Part shown: piece after piece, positions 1 through 9,400 of the stretch
Numbering within the stretch: position 1 is the stretch's first letter
How the letters are laid out: each line of letters starts with the position of its first letter
NCBI GenBank assembly: GCA_021779635.1
Contig: JAJYAH010000028.1
Coordinates: forward strand, 1 to 20,846
From: Pseudomonadota bacterium
GTDB taxonomy: Bacteria > Pseudomonadota > Alphaproteobacteria > Rhizobiales > Xanthobacteraceae
Reading direction: 5' to 3'
DNA length: 20,846 nt
Notes under the pieces: model-generated
The model's database searches: none
What the model was told of the DNA's origin: nothing
What the model saw: only the letters and a program-made list of their open reading frames with translations
Position numbers and translations under genes: made by a program

Positions 1-1669
1 CCGATCTCCGACTGGCACCGTCGAGCGCAGCCAGCCAATCCCACAGCGCAGCCTCGTCGGTCGGCATGTCGGCTCTCCAGCCCTCGTGCCGAGCGGTGAT
101 CGATCTGGCGGACGCGCTTTCCTTCAATTCGGGCGCCTGGATGGAAAGCTGCACATGACGCACGCCGGCCTCGATACAGCCCGGACCGTAAGTCCGATGG
201 AAGGCGTCGAGGCAGAGCTTGTGCAAGAGCGCCGTCATCGCGACCTGCGGGTGGGCCGCAACCGCGTCCTGCAGCGCTAGCGTCCGATGCGCGGTGAGCT
301 CGATGACGAGCCGGTCGGGCAAGGGACGGATGGCATCGTCCTCTTCCTCATCCGGCGTCGCCTGCCCGGCCATCGTGATCACGCTGCCCTGGACCGCTGG
401 TGCGCTTTGGTCGCCATCATCGGCGCCAGGCGTTGCCGCAGCCCCTTCAGGACTGGGCTCAGCGGTTGCCGCAACGAAGGCCGCCTCATCCTCGCGGCGA
501 ACATAGCCGCGATCGACGTGCAACGTCCCATCGGTATCGATGCTGACGAAAGCGCCGGCATGCGGGATGGCGGCCGCGTCGAAAATATGCGGCCGGTCCT
601 CGAAGGCCGCGAGGGCCTGCTCGAGTTCGCCGAGGCGCGTGTCCGCCTCATCCGGTATTTCGTCGGCATCCTCGTATTTCTCCTGGAGCACCGTATACTC
701 GGCCTGGAGCGCATCGAGGCTCACCTGTTCCTCAATGGTGAGATCGGCCGGTTCGCCTTCGAGCCGGCGCAGCCCGTGATCGTAACCGTAGGGGAAGCTC
801 GGGGCGACTTCGATCCACTTCCACCCTTCGGCCGCGATCGTCTCGGCTTCGGTGCGGAGCTTCTCGGCGACAAGACGGTCGAGCAGCGCGATGTCCTCGA
901 GCCAGCCGCCGCCGTCTTCCTCGAAGAGATCGTGCAGCACGTTGCCGCCGGCCGCCTCATAGGCAGCGAGACCGACGAAACGGGCGCGCTTATCGGAGGC
1001 CTTCACCGCGCGCTCGGTCAGAAGGCGCCTGATCTGATACGGCTCGTCATAGCCCGACTTGTTGACGTTCTCCCAGACCTGTTCTTGGCGAGCGTGGTCG
1101 GCGGTGACGGAGAACGCCATTAACTGCTCGAGCGACATGCCGTCGTCGGCATAAACGTCGAGCAGATTCGGGGAGACGGCCGCGAGCCTAAGCCGCTGTT
1201 TCACCACGTTGACGGAGACAAAGAAGATAGCTGCGATATCTTCCTCGGAACGCCCTTGCTCGCGCAGGGTCTGGAATGCGCGGAACTGGTCGAGAGGATG
1301 CAACGCGACGCGATGCACATTCTCGGCGAGCGAGTCCTCTTCCGCCGAAATCTCACCGCCGGCTTCGCCGACGATGCAGGGGATTGGCGCGGTCTTCGCG
1401 AGGCGCTTTTGCTTCACCAGCAGTTCGAGCGCGCGATAGCGGCGGCCGCCGGCCGGCACCTCAAACATGTCGGTCTCCTGACCGTCGGCATCGACGATGG
1501 GCCGGACGTTGAGACTCTGCAGCAACCTCCGGCGGGCGATGTCCTCGGCGAGGTCCTCGATCGAGATGCCGGCCTTGGTGCGGCGGACGTTGGATTGGGA
1601 GAGCACGAGCTTGTGGAAGGGGATGTCGCGGGAGGACGACATTTTGATCTTCTGAACGGCCTTTGCCAT
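1..1669 (-). CDS. ParB-like DNA-binding/partition protein, 3' end cut by the window edge
   Basis: The reading frame is open from an ATG at 1669 to the left edge (about 556 codons, no stop), so the C-terminus lies outside. The N-terminal half has the ParB/Spo0J layout: a ParB-type domain at about residues 14-120 with the box GGRRYRAL (74-81) and a second box AENVHR (115-120), then a helix-turn-helix at about 141-163. The remainder is long, acidic and low in recognisable motifs, typical of the large ParB-like proteins of alphaproteobacterial plasmids and integrative elements rather than the short chromosomal ParB. The start has a GGAG ribosome site 8 bases upstream. It lies downstream of the DUF932 gene on the same strand, about 175 bases away, so cotranscription is likely. 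Family knowledge suggests DNA binding in element maintenance; a true segregation role is inference because no ParA is visible. Confidence 0.88.
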   Translation of the reverse strand, partial: MAKAVQKIKMSSSRDIPFHKLVLSQSNVRRTKAGISIEDLAEDIARRRLLQSLNVRPIVDADGQETDMFEVPAGGRRYRALELLVKQKRLAKTAPIPCIVGEAGGEISAEEDSLAENVHRVALHPLDQFRAFQTLREQGRSEEDIAAIFFVSVNVVKQRLRLAAVSPNLLDVYADDGMSLEQLMAFSVTADHARQEQVWENVNKSGYDEPYQIRRLLTERAVKASDKRARFVGLAAYEAAGGNVLHDLFEEDGGGWLEDIALLDRLVAEKLRTEAETIAAEGWKWIEVAPSFPYGYDHGLRRLEGEPADLTIEEQVSLDALQAEYTVLQEKYEDADEIPDEADTRLGELEQALAAFEDRPHIFDAAAIPHAGAFVSIDTDGTLHVDRGYVRREDEAAFVAATAEPSPEGAAATPGADDGDQSAPAVQGSVITMAGQATPDEEEDDAIRPLPDRLVIELTAHRTLALQDAVAAHPQVAMTALLHKLCLDAFHRTYGPGCIEAGVRHVQLSIQAPELKESASARSITARHEGWRADMPTDEAALWDWLAALDGASRRS

Positions 1670-1740
1670 GTCAGTTTCTCCGGAACGAGCGGCCAGGAGC
1701 CTCTCTCTCGGCCTCCAACCCGTTCAAGGAGCGAAGCGCC

Positions 1741-1761
1741 GCCCTCTTGCTCTAAGAGGGC
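1741..1761. terminator. Stem-loop between the DUF932 and ParB-like genes
   Basis: A perfect 8-bp inverted repeat, GCCCTCTT and AAGAGGGC with a 5-base loop, lies in the 176-base gap between the two minus-strand genes. No T-run follows on either strand, so it may be an attenuator or mRNA-stability hairpin rather than a full terminator. The structure is seen; the function is inferred. Confidence 0.4.
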
Positions 1762-1845
1762 AGCGCCACGGAGAAGACCAAACGGAGAAACGCGAGGAAG
1801 CAAAAGCCGGAGACACGGAATTTGGAATCCCCGGCTTCGCGATGG

Positions 1846-3039
1846 TCAGGCGACGCGATCCAAGAGCTTCTTCGCTTTCGCCTCCATGTCGAGGCGAGCG
1901 TCCTGATGAGACTTATCGCGGGCGACGGCAGTAATGCCTTGCACGAAATCGAAGATGCTCTCAGGCGGGCGACCTTCCTCCGCCAACACCGTGTCGATCA
2001 CCTTGCCTGTCTCGGACTTAGAGAACCCGCGGCGACGCAGGAACTCGGTGCGATCGTCGTCATTACGCGCCACGATCCGCTCGCGGGCGGCCTTGATGCC
2101 ATTGACGAAGGGCATGGGTGAGGAGTTGGCGAAGTTCAACAATGCCGGGGCTGCCTCGTGAGCAAAGCGGGAGGCCGCGTATTTGGAATGGCGGATGGTG
2201 ATCTCCTCGAAATCTTCCACGCCCCACAGATTGCGATTTTGGCAGACTGCACGGAGATAGAAGCTCGCCATGCCGAGTGTCTTCGCGCCAACTTCCGAGT
2301 TCCAGCAATAGAAGCCTCGGAAATAAAGGTCGGGCGAGCCGTCCCGCAGACGACCAGCCTCGATCGGATTCAGGTCATCGACCAGGAAGAGGAATACGTC
2401 CCTGTCGGAAGCATAGAGCGTCGTCGTATCCTTGGAGATGTCAACGCGAGGATTGTAGATCCCGGTTGACCAGTCGAGCACACCCGGCACCTTCCACCGC
2501 GTATCGCCTGTGCCATTGCCGGCGATGCGCTGCACCGCCTCAACCAACTCGTGGTCGAAAATTCGGCCGTAGTCTGGGCTCGTGACGGCGCGTAGCTCAA
2601 TGCGGCTATCTTCGGTCTCGAGCGTTTTGATCTGTTCGACGCGATTCGTGGTCAGGCCAAATTGCAGGTTGATGCCGGCGAGTGCCGCGGGGAGTTGTCG
2701 CAGGTAGGCAGCCGGAGCGCCAACCTGGCTTGCAAGCTGGCCGAAGCTCCAGTGGGTCGGCGCGACCGGCGTGTCCGAGCCGGGCAGCATCAGGGCCAAG
2801 CGCTCGGGGTCGGCACGGTTTGCTTCAACATGGATGAGCGCGCTTTCGACCACGCGCGTCCGGCTGCGCTCCGCGCGATCACGCACCGTGCGGGCCAGTT
2901 CGTCGAGCGACAAATAGCGCTGATCCGCCGGACGGGAAAACCACTCCGAGGACACCCGACCGACGCACTCGCCGCGACTCGCATCCACTCTGTAACCGCC
3001 GCCGGCGTCGCGGCGGGCATCAAGAACCTGCATATTCAT
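1846..3039 (-). CDS. DUF932 domain-containing protein (phage/plasmid-like)
   Basis: The 397-aa product matches the DUF932 (phage/plasmid-like, TIGR03299-type) family as I recognise it: an N-terminal segment with SEWFSRPADQRYLSLDEL, a central beta-rich core, and the usual C-terminal stretch with ESIFDFVQGITAVARD followed by a basic tail. The family is common on plasmids, phages and integrative elements and its biochemical role is not established. An ATG at 3054 is also in frame, but the one at 3039 has GGAG 9 bases ahead, whereas the purine-rich tract before 3054 is about 16 bases away, so I prefer 3039. It precedes the ParB-like gene on the same strand; together they look like a backbone module of the mobile element rather than cargo. 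Confidence 0.88.
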   Translation of the reverse strand: MNMQVLDARRDAGGGYRVDASRGECVGRVSSEWFSRPADQRYLSLDELARTVRDRAERSRTRVVESALIHVEANRADPERLALMLPGSDTPVAPTHWSFGQLASQVGAPAAYLRQLPAALAGINLQFGLTTNRVEQIKTLETEDSRIELRAVTSPDYGRIFDHELVEAVQRIAGNGTGDTRWKVPGVLDWSTGIYNPRVDISKDTTTLYASDRDVFLFLVDDLNPIEAGRLRDGSPDLYFRGFYCWNSEVGAKTLGMASFYLRAVCQNRNLWGVEDFEEITIRHSKYAASRFAHEAAPALLNFANSSPMPFVNGIKAARERIVARNDDDRTEFLRRRGFSKSETGKVIDTVLAEEGRPPESIFDFVQGITAVARDKSHQDARLDMEAKAKKLLDRVA

Positions 3040-3414
3040 GGGAGCAATCTCCATGACGGGCGCCGGAAGACTCTCCTCCGGCCCTCAACCCGTCACGGCC
3101 AACGCCGCTCCACTCTTCCTCTCCTGCATCGTCGATCGCCGATGCCGACGAAAGTCCGCTCCCGCCGCAGCGTCCGTCAGGGATGGAAGCCCGAAGGGTG
3201 AAAACCCGGCTCAAGCCGGGGTTTCAGCGCCAGCCGACAGCCCGGTCCCGCAGGGAGACGGCAAACCACTGGGCTGCCGATCAGCAAAGTCTGTCGATGA
3301 ACCTATTGCGCTTTTCCGAAGCCCATACGATTCTGCGTGCCGACGAGCATCCGCATGTGGACTTCAGCAACGAGTGTCGTCGCATCGGTTGCCCCCTCCA
3401 AGCCGATGCGAGAC
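3040..3414. other. Gene-free stretch upstream of the DUF932 gene
   Basis: About 370 bases with no convincing gene on either strand. It holds the leader and presumably the promoter of the DUF932 gene plus the candidate structured RNA at 3174-3261. Short open frames here lack ribosome sites and familiar protein features. Confidence 0.5.
3174..3261 (+). ncRNA. Candidate structured RNA (three hairpins inside a closing stem)
   Basis: CCGTC (3174-3178) can pair with GACGG (3257-3261), enclosing three local hairpins: CCC-GAA-GGG at 3190-3198, a stronger GC stem around loop TCAA at 3201-3224 (CCCGGC with GCCGGG, extended by AAA/TTT), and TCCC-GCA-GGGA at 3246-3256. The flanking pieces AGGGATGGAAGCCC and GACAGCCCGG resemble, from memory, sequence recurring between genes of proteobacterial integrative elements; I could not verify this. 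Strand is uncertain: the genes around it run on the minus strand, but the recalled motif reads on the plus strand. On the minus strand the central hairpin ends in TTTTC and could act as a terminator for the 63-aa gene. Confidence 0.4.
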
Positions 3415-3606
3415 TCACGTTAGCTCGACGTCTTCGCGCGTCTGTGTCTGCGCGTCATAGATTCTGATTCTGAGCATGGGAAAACGCTTCTTCAGTTCTT
3501 CCGCGCCCGTCTTGGCTCCGTCCCTGGTCGCAAATTCGGCCTTGAGCCGACCATCGACTTCCAGCGCATAACCTGAAGCCGGCAAATCACGGGCAGCAGC
3601 AACCAT
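3415..3606 (-). CDS. Small conserved-looking hypothetical protein, 63 aa
   Basis: A 63-residue protein starting at an ATG with a strong ribosome site (AAAGGGAA, about 6 bases upstream). The product, beginning MVAAARDLPASGYALEVDGR, has a compact alternating pattern: a beta-hairpin-like segment, an acidic/basic helix (DGAKTGAEELKKRFP), then a final strand (MLRIRIYDAQ). It resembles small hypothetical proteins of Bradyrhizobium and relatives as I remember them; no function is known to me. It stands alone between the structured-RNA region and the nuclease gene on the same strand. Confidence 0.6.
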   Translation of the reverse strand: MVAAARDLPASGYALEVDGRLKAEFATRDGAKTGAEELKKRFPMLRIRIYDAQTQTREDVELT

Positions 3607-3738
3607 CTCATTCCCTTTGCGCAGCGAGGAGGCAATGGCAACTGCTTAGCGCGAGTCGCGCAAATCGCGCCAGTTCACTCCGATGTTGATTTAGCGCACT
3701 TAACTGTTGAAGCTCCGATTCGCTGCATGAAGGCGCGT

Positions 3739-4260
3739 TCAAGGATGTGCGTTCGCATCATCCGAACAGTTGGTCGGGGTGCCACCCGCCCTGATGCACT
3801 TGCGGAACAACCATGGCTCCACGTAGCTGCCTGCCCACATGCCGCGGCCCGAACGATCGGCATCGCGCTCGGCAGCGGCATACCTCCCTTTCGAATATTG
3901 CGGCCAATCCAGCGCGAGACCATTGCGAACAAGCCATTCCCCGAGATCGGTGCCGCCGGCCGAACAGGTCGCTACACTCCGTCCGTATTGATCCTCGGAT
4001 ACGGGTGTACAATTGATCGGCCGCCGCGCGATGAAGGTGGCGAGATCATTGGCTGCGGCCGCGCCACAACGATACAGATTGCTATCCGCACCTCGGCATA
4101 GCTGGCTGCTCTCAGGGGCATCGACGCCCCAGAGCCGGATGCGCGTCCCATGAATTTCCAACGTGTCGCCGTCGATGACGCTGGCTTGGCCAACGAAATC
4201 ATTCGCGAAGGCCGTGCTCGACAGCAACAGAAGCATCAACATGACGGGGGCTCGATGCAT
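3739..4260 (-). CDS. Exported thermonuclease-family (SNase-like) nuclease
   Basis: The protein has a signal peptide (MHRAPVMLMLLLLSSTAFA, probable cleavage before ND) followed by one staphylococcal-nuclease-like domain. Numbering from the longest possible start (4278), the domain carries VIDGDTL (calcium-binding aspartates D36 and D38), RIRLWGVDAPES (catalytic-type R48 and E56) and DQYGRS (R100), so the active-site set looks complete. Such proteins cut DNA or RNA outside the cytoplasm. In-frame ATGs lie at 4278, 4266 and 4260; I prefer 4260 because AAGG sits 9 bases ahead and the signal peptide then starts directly. The upstream gene stops at 4285, so the two probably share the LexA-box promoter near 4860. 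Several cysteines near the C-terminus fit a periplasmic, disulphide-bonded product. Confidence 0.85.
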   Translation of the reverse strand: MHRAPVMLMLLLLSSTAFANDFVGQASVIDGDTLEIHGTRIRLWGVDAPESSQLCRGADSNLYRCGAAAANDLATFIARRPINCTPVSEDQYGRSVATCSAGGTDLGEWLVRNGLALDWPQYSKGRYAAAERDADRSGRGMWAGSYVEPWLFRKCIRAGGTPTNCSDDANAHP

Positions 4261-4284
4261 GCTCATGAACCTTGGCATCAGTGG

Positions 4285-4842
4285 TTATCGCAAATTGCGC
4301 GGATTGAATTTCGGCCAGTTCTCGAGCGGCTTTAGCGACGGCAGGTTCTCGGGCCGCTCGGGGTAGTGAAACTCGGTGCCCCGCAGCCAGCGACCCTCGA
4401 ACCGCTCCCAGAACAGGATTGCATCCATCTGCCAGGTGAACTCGTAGACCCTCCAAACGCCGTCGTTCTGTATCACTTCACCGGTCGCATTGAACGGCAG
4501 GTTGTTCAACCGACAGAGTGCGTCAATTTCATCCCAGTGCTCGCGGATATAGCGGTCTTCGAGCGCGACATGGTACGGCCGGTCGGCGCGCCAGCGCGGC
4601 CCGCCACCACGCGGATAGAAGCCTTGGCGCGGCATCATGAATTCGGGAATGCGTGCGATCGCCTGGCCGATCCGGCGCGCCTCATCCGAGGATAGCTTGC
4701 TCACGCCGAAGCTGTAGCGCTGCGTATCATCACGGCAATAGAGCCATGCCAAGGTCACGCCGTTGGCGTCCTTGACCACGTAGCACTCGGAATTCTCCCG
4801 GACCAACGTCCAGGGCGGCTTGAAACGGCGGCTTGACTCCAT
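4285..4842 (-). CDS. Hypothetical protein, first gene of an SOS-box unit
   Basis: A 185-residue product of unknown function. The N-terminal about 85 residues (MESSRRFKPPWTLVRENSEC onward, through KLSSDEARRIGQAIARIPEF) resemble small rhizobial proteins that start RFPPPW and contain a SxDEARRIA helix near a leucine-rich end. The C-terminal half is rich in aromatic residues and prolines (WQMDAILFWERFEGRWLRG, then PERPENLPSLKP) and I do not recognise it; it could be a fusion. I place the start at ATG 4842, not the upstream in-frame ATG at 4998, because similarity begins there and because the predicted transcript starts at or beside this ATG. There is no Shine-Dalgarno sequence, fitting a leaderless message. 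The exported nuclease gene follows within a few bases. Confidence 0.7.
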   Translation of the reverse strand: MESSRRFKPPWTLVRENSECYVVKDANGVTLAWLYCRDDTQRYSFGVSKLSSDEARRIGQAIARIPEFMMPRQGFYPRGGGPRWRADRPYHVALEDRYIREHWDEIDALCRLNNLPFNATGEVIQNDGVWRVYEFTWQMDAILFWERFEGRWLRGTEFHYPERPENLPSLKPLENWPKFNPRNLR

Positions 4843-4844
4843 GA

Positions 4845-4859
4845 GAACAAAATAAGAAC
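4845..4859 (-). promoter_or_regulatory. LexA (SOS) box, GTTC-N7-GTTC
   Basis: The minus strand reads GTTCTTATTTTGTTC, an exact match to the alphaproteobacterial LexA site (GTTC-N7-GTTC). It overlaps the predicted -10 element and ends 2 bases before the ATG at 4842, an ideal position for repression. Sequence match is seen; LexA binding is inferred. Confidence 0.75.
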
Positions 4860-4878
4860 ATAAGCTACCGACGGTCAA
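4849..4878 (-). promoter_or_regulatory. Promoter of the hypothetical/thermonuclease unit
   Basis: On the minus strand TTGACC (4878-4873) and TATTTT (4854-4849) are separated by 18 bases, a good sigma-70-type pair. Transcription would start about 7 bases past the -10, at or next to the ATG at 4842, giving a leaderless mRNA. The -10 is inside the LexA box. Confidence 0.6.
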
Positions 4879-5100
4879 CCTGGAACAACGCGATGTCTTC
4901 GGTCCCCGAGCCGAAAGAACCTGACGACGGGCTGGAGGCCGCGGTCGACTAGGCAATCGCCGCTTGCGAAGGCGGCACGCGAGCGGCCGTTCGTGCATTG
5001 AATGCCGCTCCTCACCCGCTCCCGGCCCGACGTCAATGATGAAGTCACTGCCGCAGCTCCCACGATGGCCGCCTAATACAGGGTGTTGGCGTCGCCGATC

Positions 5101-6348
5101 CTAGATTATCTCGAAGGGCTCTCCCATGTTCTTTCGTATCTCGACGCATTCGTCGCAAAGCCTGAGCGTGTCGGGTCCGCCTGCGGGCCGCAAAGCCTTC
5201 TCCAGCCGATAGTCCGCTGCCGGTTCGTCCCCACAGACCGAACAAACATCGTCACGGCCAGCATCGTTGACAATAAATCGGGTCATTGCTGCTTTCACCG
5301 GGTCCCATTGGTCCATCGCCGAGAACCATTCTGGCGAATGGGGCCGAAAGACGATGTCAATTGCAGGCTCGACCAAACCATTCGCTTCAAGCCATCGCCT
5401 AGCTACCATCACCCGATGGCGATGCTCACCTGCGAGCAAATCGTACAGGTCGAAGAGCAAGCTAAAGGAATCCAAGTTGTACTGATGGGACAGACCGCGA
5501 AAGGCGCTCCGATTGATCACATAGCGATGAGGGCCCGCTTCCTCATCTTTCAAAGTGCCCCTGCAATAATTCTCGCACTCCTCCTTAGGCAGTTCCGCCA
5601 ACAGCGCATCTTCGTATTGCCAACGATTCCTCTCCGTATTGAGCTGCCAAACCGTGAGATACCCTGACCGTGTCAGCAAATCGACGAAATAGGCATCATC
5701 TGCGGGATGCTGGATAAGATAAGGAACGATATCCTCAAAGGTTTGAATGCCTTTGTCTTTCTTTCGTGCGCCTTCCAAGACGGCGTTGATTGCGCTCCTC
5801 ATCGCCTCCGTCAAATCCATATGGGCAGCCCAGCGATCAGCTTCCTCATCACTCACAGATTCAACAGCACCTGAAACAGCGGCAAGGAGATTGCTTTCGG
5901 CTAGATCGGCAGGAGCGCAATAATTGGGATTAGCAACGAGTTTTATCCCCGCCGAGGCGTAAGCTTGCGCGACGAGCCGCGAGCAGAATTGCTTGCGAGT
6001 CCATTGGTTAGAGCCGCCGACGGCAGCCCTCACGGCTTCCCGTGTCGAATACTCACACCCAATGCGCTGCCGGACAAATTGGCAAATTTGTTCGGCTTGG
6101 TCCGGCCTAAGACCTGCTTTGAGCCGGAACACATGCAATGCGCACTCGTCTTCAAAAAACAAGCGTTGCACATTCCTCGCGTGCACCCCCTCCGACGTCG
6201 CATCAATGACCGATCCGTGCTGGACGCAAACCAACGCATGCGAAATGTCGCTCTTCGTTCCCCATCGAATAGCCTTGCTTACGGCTGCGGTGGTCGTTGT
6301 AAGGACGATATCGCCCCGCACCAGGCTCGACATCTTTACACGTTTCAT
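5101..6348 (-). CDS. YiiX/NlpC-P60-like (permuted papain-fold) protein with C-terminal zinc ribbon
   Basis: A 415-residue cytoplasmic-looking protein with no signal peptide. Residues about 7-150 resemble the permuted NlpC/P60 (YiiX/LRAT-like) fold: entry motif LVRGDIVLT, a histidine in SDISHALV (H37) followed by VIDATSEGV, and the candidate catalytic cysteine in QFCSRLVAQAY (C122). The His-before-Cys order fits the permuted subgroup. The middle (about 150-365) is mainly helical and unrecognised. The C-terminus has a CxxC...CxxC ribbon (C369, C372, C398, C401). It starts 60 bases after the type IIG-like gene stops, on the same strand, so cotranscription is likely. Members can be peptidases, amidases or acyltransferases; the substrate here is unknown. 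Fold assignment from motifs is moderate, and a defence role is inference from its neighbours. Confidence 0.68.
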   Translation of the reverse strand: MKRVKMSSLVRGDIVLTTTTAAVSKAIRWGTKSDISHALVCVQHGSVIDATSEGVHARNVQRLFFEDECALHVFRLKAGLRPDQAEQICQFVRQRIGCEYSTREAVRAAVGGSNQWTRKQFCSRLVAQAYASAGIKLVANPNYCAPADLAESNLLAAVSGAVESVSDEEADRWAAHMDLTEAMRSAINAVLEGARKKDKGIQTFEDIVPYLIQHPADDAYFVDLLTRSGYLTVWQLNTERNRWQYEDALLAELPKEECENYCRGTLKDEEAGPHRYVINRSAFRGLSHQYNLDSFSLLFDLYDLLAGEHRHRVMVARRWLEANGLVEPAIDIVFRPHSPEWFSAMDQWDPVKAAMTRFIVNDAGRDDVCSVCGDEPAADYRLEKALRPAGGPDTLRLCDECVEIRKNMGEPFEII

Positions 6349-6407
6349 GACGCTTACTGCTGCTGGCTAATCGACGATCGTCCCTTATCTGCTTATCAAT
6401 GAGAAGC

Positions 6408-9400
6408 TCAGCCTTCAGCCGCCTTTTTGGAGCGACGTGCGTTCGCGGTTGCGGAGGCCGTGTCACCCTGTGGCATAAACGGCATGCGAGGTGGCGCCGT
6501 CCGCCACATAAGTTCGACCTCCTCGTGCGTGAGACCATAGGCCTGATTCACAAGGTCCGATAGCCGGCGTTCGGCCGCGAACACCTCCGCGCGGAGCCTT
6601 TTTGCAGGATCAACCGTTGCGCCAAACTCCCGCTTGAGTTCGGCAACTTCCGCCGCAGAGAGCTTTCGCTTCTTTGGCAAGGCATCACGAACCGCTGCAA
6701 GGAACTGATCGCCAGCAAGCAAGGAAGCGGACGCAAGGCTTGGCTTGAGAGCCTTGAACTCAAACGCGACTTTGAGCCATTCGGCTATGTTTTGGTCGGC
6801 AACCTGTATCTGCTCGGCCAGTGAAGAAGCTTGCTCGACCAGTTCGCCGACTTCGGTACGCGCGACTTCCCCGAGCGGCGCTACCGGATAGGTCTCCATG
6901 AATGAGGTGAAGAACCGCAGCGCTTCGTCCTTCCCATGCTGCGCCCTTCTCCATGCGAACCACCATCCAATGGGGGCATTCAAGGAGGCCGCGACATCCG
7001 GCGCGGCGGACGGAAGGAAGTAGCAGGTATTGTTCGTAAATCGCTGGCGGCGATCAACCAGGAACGACGGCGTCCAAGCAATATCGACGTAAAGCGTTTT
7101 CGGAGCATCGAAGGCGGCGTAGTAGCCGCACGGCCGGAGCTCCCACCAATAGCGGCCTTGATCTTCCCTGTGGCGAAGTCCCTTCGGACGCCCACCGCGG
7201 GGATCTGGAATGACTTCAAAGGATTTCAAGTGACGATAGATTGCCGGATAGGTTTGCTCGAATAGTCGTTCGGCGGCCTCCTCGTCGGGCGCACCGGCCC
7301 AAGGCCACGGATGATCGGAACTCGACTTCATCACGATCATGAAGAGGCCGGTATCAGGACACGACCAGCGGGAAATATCCTGTCCGCGCAGGTAGGGCCG
7401 GAATAACGCAGCCGACGCCGGGTCTTCGGCGATCAAGCGTTCACGCGTCGCAGCATCAACGATGTAGGCCTCATTGAGACCAGTCTTGATGCCGTAGAGG
7501 GGATCGGCACCAAGCACCGCACGTAGTGGCGCGCCACGCTCCCGGATCTTGTTGAGAAGATTAATTCCCTCGGGCCGATCTAGAACCCAACCGTCTCGCG
7601 CAAAATGACGGCGTGGCAAGACGAAATTATAGGCCGGGTTGGCAACCGCCTGATCGAGATTTTTGTCGGGGACGTCATCCCGCGGCATCGCGCAAACGAC
7701 CGTGTTTTCTGGCGGCGCACCGGGACCGGGCCTTTGCAAGACCAGCACGGAGGGAAATACGTCGGCATCGGGGAAGAACCGCTTCGCGTGACCAAAATCA
7801 GCGACGAATTCAACCCAGGCCTTCGTCTCGAACAGCCCGCGCAGGCGCTCGGCATAGTCGGCGCGCATCCATTTGTTTGTGACGACGTATGACAATCGCC
7901 CGCCCGGGCGGAGCAGTTTCAATCCCTGCTCATAAAAATAAACGTAGAGATCGGCTTGGCCGGCGAACGTTTCATAGTGTTCTTCCAGCGCGGTCTTATA
8001 GGAACGGATCAACTCTTGACGGACATAGGGCGGGTTACCAATCACCGCATGAAAGCCGCCGTGGAGTTGCTCGCTCTCCCATTGCGTCCATACACCGGGA
8101 AAAGCGACCTGCCAGTTGTGGAAGCCTTCGTTGGCAATGAGTTCCCGGGCTCTCCGGAGAATGCCCGCAAACCGGAGCGCGTTCGCCCTGCCCGGGCTTG
8201 GAATCTGGTCAAGGACGTCCCGCGACTGCGCCGTCCCGCCGTTTTCGAGCGCCGGACCAAGCGTGAGCCGTCCTCGCGCAAGATCGAAAGGATCGCCAAA
8301 TTGGCCATCGAGCCAGCTCTTTGTCGCCGTCTCGTCAGCCTTATCAAGCTTGAGCCAGTCGAGCGCGTATAGCAGCTTCAAGAAGCTGTTGAAGGGTCGC
8401 GTCTCATTTTCAATGCCATCGAAGAGCGTCTTCGACTGATGAACCTCGGCGATATCGATATCGTTGACCCGCTCCAGCTTCTGCATCGCCGCAGCTTGCG
8501 CCATCGCTTTCTGGATAGGCTCGTTGATCAAGAGCTGACCACCGCGGTCCGTCAGCCGATCCATCGCCTCCCTTATCCAAAAACCAAACAGCGAATTGCC
8601 ACAGCGGAGGTGATGATCAAGGAAGGAGAGTGGCGCTCCAACGGTGAAGGTATGCAGCCACAGCGCCACCTTTGCCAACTCAACGGCCATCGGGTTTTTA
8701 TCGACACCGTAGATGCAGCGCTTGAGGACTGTCCTGCGAACGATGTGGCGGTCGTCCAGGTGCTCGACGACAAACGGCCACTGGTGCAGCGTTGCTTGTC
8801 TTATGATGTCAACACGCGTTTGCTCTATGCTGGCGACAACGGGCGACCGGTACGGCTTGTCGCTCCAGTCCACAACCTGTTCCGCCTCGGCGATGGCGGC
8901 CAAGGCCTTATCGGCAAGCCAGTCGACGAGATTGACGAGGAAATGCCCAGAGCCCATGGCCGGATCGCAAACGCGCAGCTCAAGGATATGAAGTGCGGGG
9001 TCAAATCCTTGAAGAAGCGCGAGCCTGCTTTCCACCGGGCGCTTATCCTTCGCGAGCTTGGCTGCCTCCGCCTTGAACGTTGCTAGCCTCTCCTCGACGA
9101 ATGGACCTACTGACTTTTCGATGATGAGCGAAACAAGGCTGTCTGGAGTGTAGTAGCTCCCCGATTCATGACGCGCGGTATCGTCGGCATCGACCACGAT
9201 TGCGCCGGCTTTCGCGTCGTATCGAAGCCCGTATTCCAAGGTCCGCTCGTAAATCGTGCCAAGCTGTTGCACGCCAAGGTCACGGTAGTTGATGTAGCGA
9301 AAGGTACCAGGCGTCTCTTCCCGATGTGACAGCTTGAAAATTAGGTGAGCAATGACGGCGTCAGGAAGTTGAACGCGGCCAAGCAAGGGTGCACCATCCT

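Noticed and set aside
287..1123. A 278-aa plus-strand open frame
   Set aside because: It is antisense to the ParB-like gene, which has clear family motifs and a ribosome site.
4843..5100. Short minus-strand frames, including an N-terminal extension of the hypothetical gene to 4998
   Set aside because: The extension is arginine/proline-rich, has no ribosome site and covers the promoter and LexA box; similarity begins at the ATG at 4842.
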